From DAOUJH01 sp965116555 (GTDB lineage Bacteria; Chloroflexota; Dehalococcoidia; Lucifugimonadales; QGNO01), in the NCBI GenBank assembly GCA_965116555.1, contig OZ220698.1, positions 1,736,001 to 1,800,000 of the forward strand: 64,000 nucleotides of DNA. The letters are read 5' to 3'. Of this stretch, positions 32,348-41,231 are shown piece by piece (within the stretch, counting starts at the first letter, position 1; each line of letters starts with the position of its first letter). The position numbers were made by a program, and so were the translations under genes. Below the pieces are notes generated by a model. That model was not told the DNA's origin, searched no databases, and saw nothing but the letters and a program-made list of their open reading frames with translations.

Positions 32348-34996
32348 GTGAGAACGTCTGAAGAGATACGAACGGCTTTCCTGGACTTCTTTCAAGAGAA
32401 AGACCACCTTCTCATGCCCAGCTCGTCCCTGATCCCACCGCCCGACGACCCCACTCTTCTGCTGACCAGCGCGGGCATGGTGCAGTTCAAGCCGTACTTC
32501 ATGGGCGAGAGGAGACCTCCCAAACCCAGGCTCACCAGCGTACAGAAGTGCTTCCGCGTTACGGACGTGGATGAAGTGGGCGACGCCAGCCACCTCACCT
32601 TCTTCGAGATGCTGGGCAACTTCAGCGTGGGCGATTACTTCAAAGAGAAGGCCATAGAGTGGGCCTGGGAGTTCGTCACCGAGCGCATGAAGCTGCCCAA
32701 GGAGCGGCTCTGGGCCGCCATCTACTTGGACGACGACGAGGCCCACGATATCTGGCTCAAGACCGGCGTGCCCGAGGAACGCATACGCCGCTTTGATGAG
32801 AAGGAGAACTACTGGGGCCCGGCAGGCAACGAGGGGCCATGTGGACCCTGCAGCGAGATCCACTACGACTTCGGCGGGAATTGCCGCCAGGGCAAGCCGG
32901 ACGAAGGTTGCGGCCCCAACTGCGACTGCGGACGGTTCCTGGAGCTGTGGAACCTGGTGTTTATGCAGTTCTACCAGGACACCGACGGCAGGCGGACTCC
33001 GCTGCCCAACCCCAACATCGATACCGGAATGGGCTTGGAGCGTGCTGCCTTGATCCTGCAGGACGCGCCGTCCATCTACGAGACCGACCTATTCCAACCG
33101 CTGGTGGCCAGAGTCTGCCAGCTATCGGGCAAGGAGTACGGAAAAGACTCCGAAACGGACGTGGCCATACGCGTAGTGGCGGAGCACGCCCGCAGCGCGG
33201 CATTTCTCATCGCGGACAGCGTTGCCCCCGATAACCAGGGGCGGGGCTACGTGCTGCGCCGCCTAATACGACGCGCTATTCGGTTCGCGCGGAAGCTGGG
33301 GCTGGAGACCGGCAAAGGAGCCGTGCTGCCCCTGGTTGCGGAGGCAGTCATCCAGAAGATGGGGCCCATCTATCCCAACCTGGCCGAGGGACGCGACTTT
33401 GTACTCAGGGTATTGCAGGAAGAGGAGGAGCGGTTCAGCCAGGTCTATGAGACGGGGATGCGCATCCTAGAAGAGATGTTTGACAGCGAACGGAACGGCT
33501 CTCTCGCCGGAGAGCAGGCCTTTCTCCTCTATGACACCTACGGCTTCCCCGTGGAAGTCACTGCGGAGATAGCGCGTGAGCACGGCATGGAAGTGGACAT
33601 GGATGGGTTCCAAAGAGAGATGGAAGCACAGAGAGAACGAGGCCGCGCCGCCGGGGAGCGCTTCGGCGGAGCATACGACGTGCAGCGGCTGTACCAGGAG
33701 ATGGGCGTAGGCCAGGTCAACTTCCTCGGCTATGAGGCCACTACCGCGCCCTCGGTGATCACCGGCCTCATAGTGGATGGCCGCCCCGTGGATGAGGTGT
33801 CGCAAGGGCAAGAGGTAGAGCTCATTCTCAGAGAGACCCCCTTCTACGCCGAAGGCGGCGGACAGGTGGGCGATACCGGCATCATCGAAGGGCCTAAGGG
33901 CGATATCCGCGTCGAGGATACGCAGTCGCCGGTTGCGGGAGTCATCGTGCACCGGGGACGCGTGGTCAAGGGTACCGTAGCCAGGGGCGATGAAGTCGTG
34001 GCCACGGTAGACGGCGACCGCCGTTTGGATGCGGCGCGTAACCACACCGCCACCCACCTGCTGCACGCCGCCCTCCGAGCCGTCCTGGGCAGCCACGTTA
34101 GGCAGGCAGGATCGCTGGTGACGCCGGACAGGCTGCGTTTCGACTTCACCCACGTCAGCCCGCTGACCCCGGAGGAAACCCGTCATGTGGAATCGCTGGT
34201 CAACGAGCGCATAAGGGCCAACGTCCCCGTGCGCAAGAGAGAGACCACCTTCCGTGAGGCGGTATCGGAAGGGGCGCTGGCCTTCTTCGGAGACCGCTAC
34301 GCCGATGAAGTGCGCGTGGTGGAGATAGCCAACGGCGATAGGTTCAGCTTCGAGGTCTGCGGCGGCACCCACGTCAGGGCCACCGGCGACGTCGGTTACT
34401 GCCGTATCACCGGGGAAAGCAGCATCGGAGCGGGCATGCGTCGTTTGGAAGCGTTAACCGGCCACGCCGCGGAAACGCTGGCCATGGAAAAAGACGACCT
34501 GCTCAACCGCGTATCGAACAAGCTGGACACGTCGCCGCAGGACATAGAAGCTAGGGTCGCGTCTCTGCTGGACGAGGTATCGCGCTTGCGACGGGAGGTC
34601 GCCGCCAAGGAGCGGGCCTCTTCCAAGGAGCAAGCTCAGGAACTATTGGAGGCGGCTCAAGAAGTCGGCGGGGTCAAGATAGCTTCGGGAACGATGGACG
34701 TCGGCTCGGTGCAAGCCTTGCGGGAAGCGGGCGACTGGCTGCGGGACAAACTGGGAAGTGGGGCGGTGGCGCTGGGAGCCGTGGTCAATGATCGGCCTAC
34801 CCTGCTCATCATGGCCACCAGCGACCTGGTAGAGAGAGGCCTGCACGCCGGAAATGCGGTCAAAGAGGCGGCGAAGGTGATGGGGGGAGGCGGTGGCGGG
34901 CGTCCCGAAATGGCGCAGGCGGGCGGACGCCAGCCGGAGAAGCTGGAAGATGCGCTGCGGGCGGCGGTCGACATACTGCACGGCCAGGTAAAATGA
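32348..34996 (+). CDS. alaS: Alanyl-tRNA synthetase
   Basis: 882 residues, the usual length. It charges tRNA-Ala. Class II motifs: LTSVQKCFRVTDVDEVG, FFEMLGNFSVGDYF and NIDTGMGLERAALIL. The editing domain zinc site is HTATHLLH with CGGTHV; the C-terminal DHHA1-like domain (KVMGGGGGGRPEMAQAGG) is intact. The start is GTG 32348: upstream in-frame sequence is the promoter, and no Shine-Dalgarno exists, so translation is probably leaderless. It overlaps ruvX by ATGA. Confidence 0.97.
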   Translation: MRTSEEIRTAFLDFFQEKDHLLMPSSSLIPPPDDPTLLLTSAGMVQFKPYFMGERRPPKPRLTSVQKCFRVTDVDEVGDASHLTFFEMLGNFSVGDYFKEKAIEWAWEFVTERMKLPKERLWAAIYLDDDEAHDIWLKTGVPEERIRRFDEKENYWGPAGNEGPCGPCSEIHYDFGGNCRQGKPDEGCGPNCDCGRFLELWNLVFMQFYQDTDGRRTPLPNPNIDTGMGLERAALILQDAPSIYETDLFQPLVARVCQLSGKEYGKDSETDVAIRVVAEHARSAAFLIADSVAPDNQGRGYVLRRLIRRAIRFARKLGLETGKGAVLPLVAEAVIQKMGPIYPNLAEGRDFVLRVLQEEEERFSQVYETGMRILEEMFDSERNGSLAGEQAFLLYDTYGFPVEVTAEIAREHGMEVDMDGFQREMEAQRERGRAAGERFGGAYDVQRLYQEMGVGQVNFLGYEATTAPSVITGLIVDGRPVDEVSQGQEVELILRETPFYAEGGGQVGDTGIIEGPKGDIRVEDTQSPVAGVIVHRGRVVKGTVARGDEVVATVDGDRRLDAARNHTATHLLHAALRAVLGSHVRQAGSLVTPDRLRFDFTHVSPLTPEETRHVESLVNERIRANVPVRKRETTFREAVSEGALAFFGDRYADEVRVVEIANGDRFSFEVCGGTHVRATGDVGYCRITGESSIGAGMRRLEALTGHAAETLAMEKDDLLNRVSNKLDTSPQDIEARVASLLDEVSRLRREVAAKERASSKEQAQELLEAAQEVGGVKIASGTMDVGSVQALREAGDWLRDKLGSGAVALGAVVNDRPTLLIMATSDLVERGLHAGNAVKEAAKVMGGGGGGRPEMAQAGGRQPEKLEDALRAAVDILHGQVK

Positions 34997-35412
34997 GAGT
35001 ACTCGGTCTGGACGTTGGCGAGCGTCGCATCGGTGTCGCCATATGCGACTTTTCCGGCCTGCTTGCCACGCCCTACACCGCTATCATGAGGCAGAACCTG
35101 AACAAAGACGTGGAGACCGTCATAAAAATCGCGGCTGAGGAGGAGGCCGAACGGATTGTGGTCGGCATGCCCTTCTCTCTCGATGGCACTGAAGGCTATC
35201 AGGCGAAGAAGACCCGCCGCTTCTACGAGGCGGTGCGAGATGCCGCCGCACCCATGCCGGTGGATGTCTGGGACGAGCGTTTTTCATCGGAAGAGGCCGA
35301 GAGACGCCTCCACGAGGCAGGCGTAGCGCCGTCGCGCAACAGAGGCCGGTTGGACGCCGCCGCCGCCGCCATAATCCTGCAAAGCTACCTGGACAGCCGG
35401 CGCAACCAGTGA
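34993..35412 (+). CDS. ruvX: YqgF/RuvX family RNase H-fold putative pre-16S rRNA nuclease
   Basis: 139 residues, the usual length. The family opens with LGLDVGERRIGVAICD, then VVGMPFSLDGTEGYQA, VDVWDERFSSEEAERRL and the terminal GRLDAAAAAIILQSYLD, carrying the acidic active-site residues. The ATGA overlap with alaS reproduces the frequent alaS-yqgF order. Its stop overlaps the aroE start. Confidence 0.95.
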   Translation: MRVLGLDVGERRIGVAICDFSGLLATPYTAIMRQNLNKDVETVIKIAAEEEAERIVVGMPFSLDGTEGYQAKKTRRFYEAVRDAAAPMPVDVWDERFSSEEAERRLHEAGVAPSRNRGRLDAAAAAIILQSYLDSRRNQ

Positions 35413-36245
35413 TGACCTCTACGGTAGGAATCATAGGCTACCCGCTGCGTCACTCGGTATCTCCCGCCTTCCAACAGGCCGCTTTTGACCATCTCGGAAT
35501 CGACGCCCGCTACCTGGCCTGGGAAACACCTCCCGATGCCCTCGCCGGGCGGATGGAGTCTCTGAGAGGCCCCGGCCTTCTCGGAGCAAACGTTACCGTG
35601 CCCCACAAACAGGCTGTCGTCCCATTCCTGGATGAGGTGTCGCATGCCGCCCAAGACACGGGCGCGGTGAACACCATAGTGAACCAGGAAGGCAGGCTGA
35701 CGGGGCACAATACCGACGTAACCGGCTTTCTCAGAGCTCTGCAGGCAGATGCCGGTTTCCAGACCCAGGGCAAGCGGGTGCTGGTGCTCGGCGCGGGCGG
35801 CTCGGCAAGGGCGGTTGTATACGGCCTGCTCAAAGAGGGGGCCGGACAGGTGACCATCGCCAACAGGACTGTGGAGCGGGCGCACCGGCTCATAGAGACG
35901 CTGGGCAGTCCGGCGAACACAGACGCCGTCCTACTGGAGCCGGCGGAACTGTCGAACGGGTGGGACCTGATCGTGAACTGCACCACACTGGGTATGCGCC
36001 ACGCCCCATGGGAGAAGGAGTCGCCGCTGCCCAGCGACGCCATCCCCGCTAGTTCACTGGTCTACGACCTTGTATACAATCCGGAGCAGACTCCGCTGTT
36101 GCAAGCAGCCGCCGAAGCGGGCGCGCGTACCTTGGGCGGTCTGCCCATGCTAATCTACCAGGGCGCGGAGGCGTCCCGCCTCTGGACGGGACGAGATGCG
36201 CCGGTGGAGGTGATGTTCCAAGCGGCGCGGCGGGCTTTGGGGTAA
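35412..36245 (+). CDS. aroE: Shikimate dehydrogenase
   Basis: 277 residues from ATG 35412 (TGATG overlap with ruvX; GTG 35409 is one codon earlier). It reduces 3-dehydroshikimate with NADPH. Substrate-site GYPLRHSVSP, catalytic Lys in NVTVPHKQAV, GHNTDVTGF, the nucleotide loop LGAGGSARAV and the terminal GLPMLIYQGAEASRLWTG are all present. It is co-transcribed with alaS and ruvX, not with the other aro genes. Confidence 0.96.
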   Translation: MTSTVGIIGYPLRHSVSPAFQQAAFDHLGIDARYLAWETPPDALAGRMESLRGPGLLGANVTVPHKQAVVPFLDEVSHAAQDTGAVNTIVNQEGRLTGHNTDVTGFLRALQADAGFQTQGKRVLVLGAGGSARAVVYGLLKEGAGQVTIANRTVERAHRLIETLGSPANTDAVLLEPAELSNGWDLIVNCTTLGMRHAPWEKESPLPSDAIPASSLVYDLVYNPEQTPLLQAAAEAGARTLGGLPMLIYQGAEASRLWTGRDAPVEVMFQAARRALG

Positions 36246-36319
36246 TGGCAGGATGGCAACGATGCGGGTGACGATGCCAGCAAACTCTTAAAAAGGCAGT
36301 GTCAACTCGGTTTCACTAG

Positions 36320-36325
36320 TATAAT
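36320..36325 (+). promoter_or_regulatory. -10 element upstream of aroC
   Basis: A perfect TATAAT 34 bases before the aroC ATG, with AAGGGA as ribosome site between them. No convincing -35 is present. Confidence 0.5.
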
Positions 36326-36358
36326 TAGCAATACACACCACTTGAAGGGAAAACACAG

Positions 36359-37573
36359 ATGTTTCGTTATCTAACAGCGGGTGAATCGCATGGGAAGGGA
36401 CTGACCGTGATCGTCGAGGGCATGCCGGCGGGGCTGCCCCTCAGCGAAGAGTACATACTGCGCGACATGGCGCGACGCCAGCAGGGCTACGGCCGGGGGC
36501 CTCGGCAGCAGATAGAGCGCGACAAAGCGGAGATACTGTCCGGGGTGCGGCACGGCCTTACGCTGGGCAGCCCAATAGGGATGTGGATAGAGAACCGCGA
36601 CTTCGCCAACTGGACCGAGGCTATGTCGATAGAGCCCGTCGGCGAAGACGCCAAGATACGCCTGGTAACGCGGCTGCGGCCCGGACACGCCGACTTCCCC
36701 GGCGTGATGAAGTACAGCCACCACGACGTGCGCAACGTGCTGGAAAGGGCAAGCGCCCGTGAGACGGCGGCGCGGGTCGCCGCTGGTGGGGTGGCGCGCC
36801 GTTTCCTGGAGGAGTTCGGCATCCGTATACACAGCCACGTGGTGTCCGTCGGCGACGTCAAGGCGAACGTGCCGGAGAACATCGACTGGCAGGCGGTGGA
36901 GGAGTCCCCCGTGCGCTGCACCGATCCGGAGGCGGCGGAACGGATGATGCGCCACATAGACCACGCCCGCGATACGGGGAACACGGCTGGCGGGGTGTTC
37001 CAGGTAGTCGCCTACGGAGTGCCCGTGGGATTGGGCAGCCATGTTCACTGGGAGCGAAAGCTGGACGGCCAGATAGCCCAGGCAATGATGAGCATCAATG
37101 CCGTGAAAGGCGTCGAAATAGGCTCCGGATTTGCCAACACCGAAAAGCCCGGCTCAGAGGTGCACGACATCATAGAACCGTGGGACGGCGATGCCCGCCC
37201 CTTCCACCACATCACCAACCACGCCGGAGGCATAGAGGGTGGAATGAGCAACGGAGAGCCCATAGTGGCGCGCGTTGCTCTGAAACCCATATCCACGCTG
37301 AGCAAACCGCTCCCTTCCGTGGACATGGCGACGGGAAAGAGGGTGCAGGCTCACTACGAACGCAGCGACGTCTGCCAGGTGCCGCCGGCCTGCGTCATAG
37401 GCGAGTCCACAATGGCGCTGGTCCTCATCGACGCCTTCCTGGAAAAGTTCGGCGGAGACCACCTGGAGGAGACGCGGAGCAACTACCGCGGTTTCCTGGA
37501 CGGTCTGAAGCAGTTCCAGCCAAGTGAAGACGCGGCAGCCTCTGACGAGCGTCCTCCTGACAACGCCGTTTAG
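36359..37573 (+). CDS. aroC: Chorismate synthase
   Basis: 404 residues. It converts EPSP to chorismate with reduced FMN. The signature GESHGKGLTVIVEGMPAGL is at the N-terminus; RQQGYGRGPRQQIE, the RLRPGHADFPGVMKY stretch, RASARETAARVAAGGVARR and the SNGEPIVARVALKPIST segment follow. The C-terminus is slightly longer than usual, with an acidic tail. It is the third aromatic-pathway gene in the window besides aroKB and aroE. Confidence 0.97.
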   Translation: MFRYLTAGESHGKGLTVIVEGMPAGLPLSEEYILRDMARRQQGYGRGPRQQIERDKAEILSGVRHGLTLGSPIGMWIENRDFANWTEAMSIEPVGEDAKIRLVTRLRPGHADFPGVMKYSHHDVRNVLERASARETAARVAAGGVARRFLEEFGIRIHSHVVSVGDVKANVPENIDWQAVEESPVRCTDPEAAERMMRHIDHARDTGNTAGGVFQVVAYGVPVGLGSHVHWERKLDGQIAQAMMSINAVKGVEIGSGFANTEKPGSEVHDIIEPWDGDARPFHHITNHAGGIEGGMSNGEPIVARVALKPISTLSKPLPSVDMATGKRVQAHYERSDVCQVPPACVIGESTMALVLIDAFLEKFGGDHLEETRSNYRGFLDGLKQFQPSEDAAASDERPPDNAV

Positions 37574-37613
37574 CAGGCTTGCTTTGATCTCTCTGAACGT
37601 GAGCGTAGTCGAA

Positions 37614-37643
37614 TTGACAGGCGCAAATGCGTAAGCGTAAGAT
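37614..37643 (+). promoter_or_regulatory. Predicted promoter of the BFN-fusion gene
   Basis: TTGACA - 18 bases - TAAGAT, 66 bases before the ATG at 37710; AAGGAA lies 12 bases before that ATG. Confidence 0.6.
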
Positions 37644-37709
37644 GTTTGCCACTCGTTGAGGAGTCAGAGCCAAAGCTAGACTAGGAACCGCTTAAGGAAT
37701 AAAGCACCT

Positions 37710-38483
37710 ATGTATGACGACCTTCAACTTAGAGAAAAGCGCCGTACATTCCTGCAGGATAACCGCCCTACGGAGTTGAAACGGCTAGAGGGAGAGGGCA
37801 TTCTCGAACAGCATCTTCAGGAAGTAGCGGATGCTGTTCGTCAGAAAGTTGACCGGTTGGTGATGTCCGAAATTCCTGAGGAACATGCTTGGCACTCGGC
37901 TATCCTGAGTGAAATCCTAGGGCTGTTTGAGATGGTAATAGATAGCATTCGAGTGAGCTTGATGAACTACCAGCGAGTGGTGATTCTCAAGGAGAAGGAC
38001 TCGGACCGCTATCTCCCTATCTGGGTAGGCCCAGCCGAGGCGGACGCCATAGCCGTGAAGCTGCAGGACGTTTCCGTCCCTCGCCCGCTTACGCATGATC
38101 TGCTCGGCTCCGTCATCAACAGCCTGGGCGCATCCGTCCTCCACATCACGGTAAGCGACCTCCAGAACGATACCTTCTTCGCCAAAGTCTCTATCCAGGT
38201 GAACGACAAATCGGTAGACGTCGACTCAAGGCCCAGCGACGCCATTGCTCTGGCCGTTCGAACCCAAGCGCCCATATACGTAGCCGACGATGTACTCGAC
38301 AAGGCTGGCATCAAGCTCGATGAGGCCGGCAAGCCCATAGCCCCTGAGGATGAAGGCGCCAAGCCCCAGCAGGTGAGAGAAGAGGACCTGCGTCGTATAT
38401 CGGCCTTCACCGACTTCATAAGCACCTTAGACATGGAAGGCATCGGCAAGGAGGGTCAGCAGGGCTCAGGCCAAAGCAGCTGA
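37710..38483 (+). CDS. Bifunctional nuclease (BFN/DUF151) domain protein with a TnpV-like N-terminal extension
   Basis: 257 residues. From Met75 (VIDSIRVSLMNYQRVVILKE) the sequence is a standard bifunctional-nuclease (DUF151) domain to about residue 205, with YLPIWVGPAEADAIAVKLQD and DSRPSDAIALAVRTQAPIY. The family has reported RNase/DNase activity, and its exact role in bacteria is unclear. Residues 1-74 are not part of that family: RRTFLQDNRPTELKRLEGEG and the later EHAWHSAILSEIL resemble the small TnpV-type protein of transposons. The extension is in frame, with its own promoter and a plausible AAGGAA site. A shorter product from ATG 37932 is possible. The tail after 210 is acidic and disordered. 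Confidence 0.85.
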   Translation: MYDDLQLREKRRTFLQDNRPTELKRLEGEGILEQHLQEVADAVRQKVDRLVMSEIPEEHAWHSAILSEILGLFEMVIDSIRVSLMNYQRVVILKEKDSDRYLPIWVGPAEADAIAVKLQDVSVPRPLTHDLLGSVINSLGASVLHITVSDLQNDTFFAKVSIQVNDKSVDVDSRPSDAIALAVRTQAPIYVADDVLDKAGIKLDEAGKPIAPEDEGAKPQQVREEDLRRISAFTDFISTLDMEGIGKEGQQGSGQSS

Positions 38484-38534
38484 CCCACTCCAACCCATCT
38501 CGCCGCTGCCCACACCGCCGTTCTGCCCTCAACC

Positions 38535-38582
38535 GTCATTCTGAGGCCGCCAGGCCGAAGAATCTGCGTTGCAGCAGACAAG
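38535..38582. repeat. CGTCATT-type intergenic repeat
   Basis: CCGTCATTCTGAGGCCGCCA followed by GGCCGAAGAATCTGCGTTGC. Similar openings occur at 24152 and 27350. The rest of the gap up to rny (to 38773) holds a CTTGTCCGTTTGCC piece and no recognisable gene. Confidence 0.5.
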
Positions 38583-38773
38583 CGAACACATAGGCAAGAC
38601 ACTCATCCCAGTACCGCACGCCTTGTCCGTTTGCCAGTATGTCCGGGAGAAGGGTGTGGTGCGGCAGCCAACTTGACACCTCATCTCCAACGGCGGTAAT
38701 CTGAAAACGCTTACTAGTCCCCGCGGGCGAATCTATTTGTACGCCACGCGGTGGAGCGAAAGGACGGTGTTTT

Positions 38774-40297
38774 ATGGACGCATTAGTCGTCTCAATCGTC
38801 CTTCTGGCTCTGGGGCTGGGGGCAGCAGGTGGTTATCTCGCACAATCCTTCCTGAACAAGAGAGGATTGGTAACAGCCGCACAGAAGTCGCAAAACATCA
38901 TTCAAGGCGCGGAGGAGCAGAAGAAGCGAATCCTCCTAGAGGCCCAGGAAGAGGCCTTGGAGCACAGGACTTCTGAGGAACGTGACCTTAGGGAGCGCCG
39001 CTCTGAACTGCGAAGGCAGGAACGAGGACTGAGCAACCGCAAGGAGCAGCTGGAGCGGCGAAGCGAAGGTCTGGAAAAACGGGAACGGTCTGTAAATGAG
39101 CGAGACCGGGAGCTAGACGGACTTAGACGAGAACTGGAAGACTCCGTTCGGAAAGAGCAGGAGCAACTGGAGGTCATATCCGGCCTGTCCAGCGCAGAAG
39201 CTAGGGAACAGTTGTTGCAGCGTGCCGAAGGAGAGATACAGCACGAAGTAGCCCGTCGCTTCATGGATGTGGAACAGCAGGCAAAGGACGAAGCCGACCA
39301 CAAAGCTCGGCGAATCCTAGCCTCTGCCATACATCGTCTCGCTTCCGAGGTAGTCTCGGAGACAACCACCGCTGTCGTCCCATTGCCCAATGATGAGATG
39401 AAAGGTCGTCTCATCGGCCGGGAAGGACGTAATATCAGGGCCATTGAGGCCGCAACCGGTGTCGACCTCATAATCGATGACACACCGGAGGCCGTCATGG
39501 TCTCATGCTTCGATCCGGTTCGCAGAGAGGTGGCCAGGATCGCTATTGGCAGACTTGTGCAGGATGGCCGCATTCACCCGGCCAGAATAGAGGACGTGGT
39601 CAAGAGAGCCCATGAAGAGGTGGAAGAGACCATACTGAAAGAGGGCGAACGCGCCGCCGTGGAGACCGGGGTGCGCGGCATGCACCGCGAGCTCATACAG
39701 CTTCTGGGCCGGTTGAAGTACCGCTACAGCTACGGCGAAAACATCCTGCAGCACAGCATGGAAGTGGGCTACATATCCGGCATGCTGGCCGCTGAAGTGG
39801 GCGCCAACATCGAGATTGCCAAGGCGGGCGGCCTGCTTCACGACATCGGCAAAGCGCTGACCCACGAGGTGGAAGGCCCCCACGCCGAGATTGGCGCAAC
39901 AGTAGCCCACAAGTACGGCGTGCCAGAAGCCGTGGAAGCCTGCATACTGGAGCACCACAACGACCACATGAGCTCCGTGGAGGCTTTCCTGGTGTCGGCA
40001 GCCGACGCCGTGAGCGCTGCCAGGCCCGGAGCGCGCCGGGATACCCTGGAGAACTACATGAAGCGCCTGGAAGCCCTTGAGGGCGTAGCCAAGAGCTTCG
40101 ACGGCATTGAAAGATGCTATGCCATCCAGGCCGGTCGCGAAGTGCGCATCATGGTGCAGCCGGAAGCCCTTGACGACGTGGCAGCCGCCAGCCTAGCCCG
40201 CGATGTGGTGAAGAAAATAGAGGATGAGCTTGCCTATCCCGGCCAGATCAAGGTGACCGTAATCCGGGAAACCCGCAACGTGGAGTTCGCAAAGTAG
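38774..40297 (+). CDS. rny: Ribonuclease Y
   Basis: 507 residues, the usual length. A membrane-anchored endoribonuclease that initiates mRNA decay in many monoderm bacteria. An N-terminal transmembrane segment (about 4-24) is followed by a long coiled coil (35-190), a KH domain with GRLIGREGRNIRAIE (about 213-227), and the HD domain with LLHDIGKALTHE and ILEHHNDH. It stands as a single transcription unit ending in a hairpin. Confidence 0.97.
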   Translation: MDALVVSIVLLALGLGAAGGYLAQSFLNKRGLVTAAQKSQNIIQGAEEQKKRILLEAQEEALEHRTSEERDLRERRSELRRQERGLSNRKEQLERRSEGLEKRERSVNERDRELDGLRRELEDSVRKEQEQLEVISGLSSAEAREQLLQRAEGEIQHEVARRFMDVEQQAKDEADHKARRILASAIHRLASEVVSETTTAVVPLPNDEMKGRLIGREGRNIRAIEAATGVDLIIDDTPEAVMVSCFDPVRREVARIAIGRLVQDGRIHPARIEDVVKRAHEEVEETILKEGERAAVETGVRGMHRELIQLLGRLKYRYSYGENILQHSMEVGYISGMLAAEVGANIEIAKAGGLLHDIGKALTHEVEGPHAEIGATVAHKYGVPEAVEACILEHHNDHMSSVEAFLVSAADAVSAARPGARRDTLENYMKRLEALEGVAKSFDGIERCYAIQAGREVRIMVQPEALDDVAAASLARDVVKKIEDELAYPGQIKVTVIRETRNVEFAK

Positions 40298-40309
40298 CCT
40301 TGAAGTCAC

Positions 40310-40343
40310 AGGCTGGGCAAGTGCTGTCGCATTTGCCCAGCCT
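40310..40343 (+). terminator. Hairpin after rny
   Basis: AGGCTGGGCAAGTG pairs with CATTTGCCCAGCCT (14 bp with one G-U) around a 6-base loop. No T run follows, so termination may be incomplete. Confidence 0.6.
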
Positions 40344-40373
40344 CTACCATGAAACGTGAGGTGCCGGGCCCAT

Positions 40374-41231
40374 ATGCCGGTTGAGGTTGATCTACATCTG
40401 CATACCACGGAGTCCGACGGCAGGTTGGCGCCCGCCGAGCTGGTCAACTTCGTTGCCGGGCGCGGCCTCAAAATAATCGCCATCACCGATCATGACATCA
40501 CCGACGGCCTGGAGCCCGCTTGGGAAGCGGCCAAGGCGTACCCCGATCTACACATAATTCCGGGAATAGAGCTCAGCACAGACATCCCAGGCAACGAGAT
40601 ACATATACTGGGCTACTACTTCGACTATCAAGACAGGGAGTTTCAGGCCAAGCTCCGGTCCTTCCGTGAGTCCCGCGTTGGACGGGCGAAGGAGATGGTA
40701 GAAAGGCTGGGCGAACTTGGATTGCCGGTGGACTGGGAACGCGTCAAAGAGATAGCGGGCCAAGGCGCCATCGGCCGTCCTCACATAGCGCAAGCCATGG
40801 TGGAGAAAGGGTACATCTCCCTACCGGCGGAGGCTTTCCAAAAGTACATAGGACGCAACGGGCCCGCCTATGCGGAGCGCGTCAAGCAAACTCCGGAAGA
40901 AGCCGTACAGCTGATCTCCAGTGTGGGAGGAGTTGCCGCCATGGCGCATCCGGCGCAGGTGGAAAACCTCGATGCTATCCTGGAAGATCTCAGGGCTGCG
41001 GGTCTGAAGGGCATGGAAGTGCACTACGCCGAATATGACCAACCCACCCGCGACAGGCTGGCGGAAACAGCCCGACGGCACGGCCTTCTTCCCTGCGGTG
41101 GGAGCGATTATCATGCAATGGGCGTACCGGGCGAGCACTTGCCCGGTGAAGCGGGGCCACCCTTGGAGGTTGCCCATAAACTGAGAGAAATGTCCAGTCT
41201 CGGGTGTGGAGGAAACCAGAATGAGGCTTGA
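40374..41231 (+). CDS. PHP-domain metal-dependent phosphoesterase
   Basis: 285 residues from ATG 40374. The PHP-type motifs are clear: DLHLHTTESDG (motif I), IAITDHDITDG (II), PGIELST (III), VAAMAHPAQ and the late GGSDYHAMG. It resembles the YciV/TrpH-like family (3',5'-nucleotide or oligoribonucleotide phosphatases). Its 3' end overlaps the next SDR gene by 11 bases, so the two are probably co-translated. Confidence 0.9.
   Translation: MPVEVDLHLHTTESDGRLAPAELVNFVAGRGLKIIAITDHDITDGLEPAWEAAKAYPDLHIIPGIELSTDIPGNEIHILGYYFDYQDREFQAKLRSFRESRVGRAKEMVERLGELGLPVDWERVKEIAGQGAIGRPHIAQAMVEKGYISLPAEAFQKYIGRNGPAYAERVKQTPEEAVQLISSVGGVAAMAHPAQVENLDAILEDLRAAGLKGMEVHYAEYDQPTRDRLAETARRHGLLPCGGSDYHAMGVPGEHLPGEAGPPLEVAHKLREMSSLGCGGNQNEA

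Noticed and set aside
31902..32351. Plus-strand frame with GSGVGVAV repeats
   Set aside because: It is the complement of the PTPEPTAT repeat tract; the lipoprotein frame has a signal peptide, a ribosome site and known domains.
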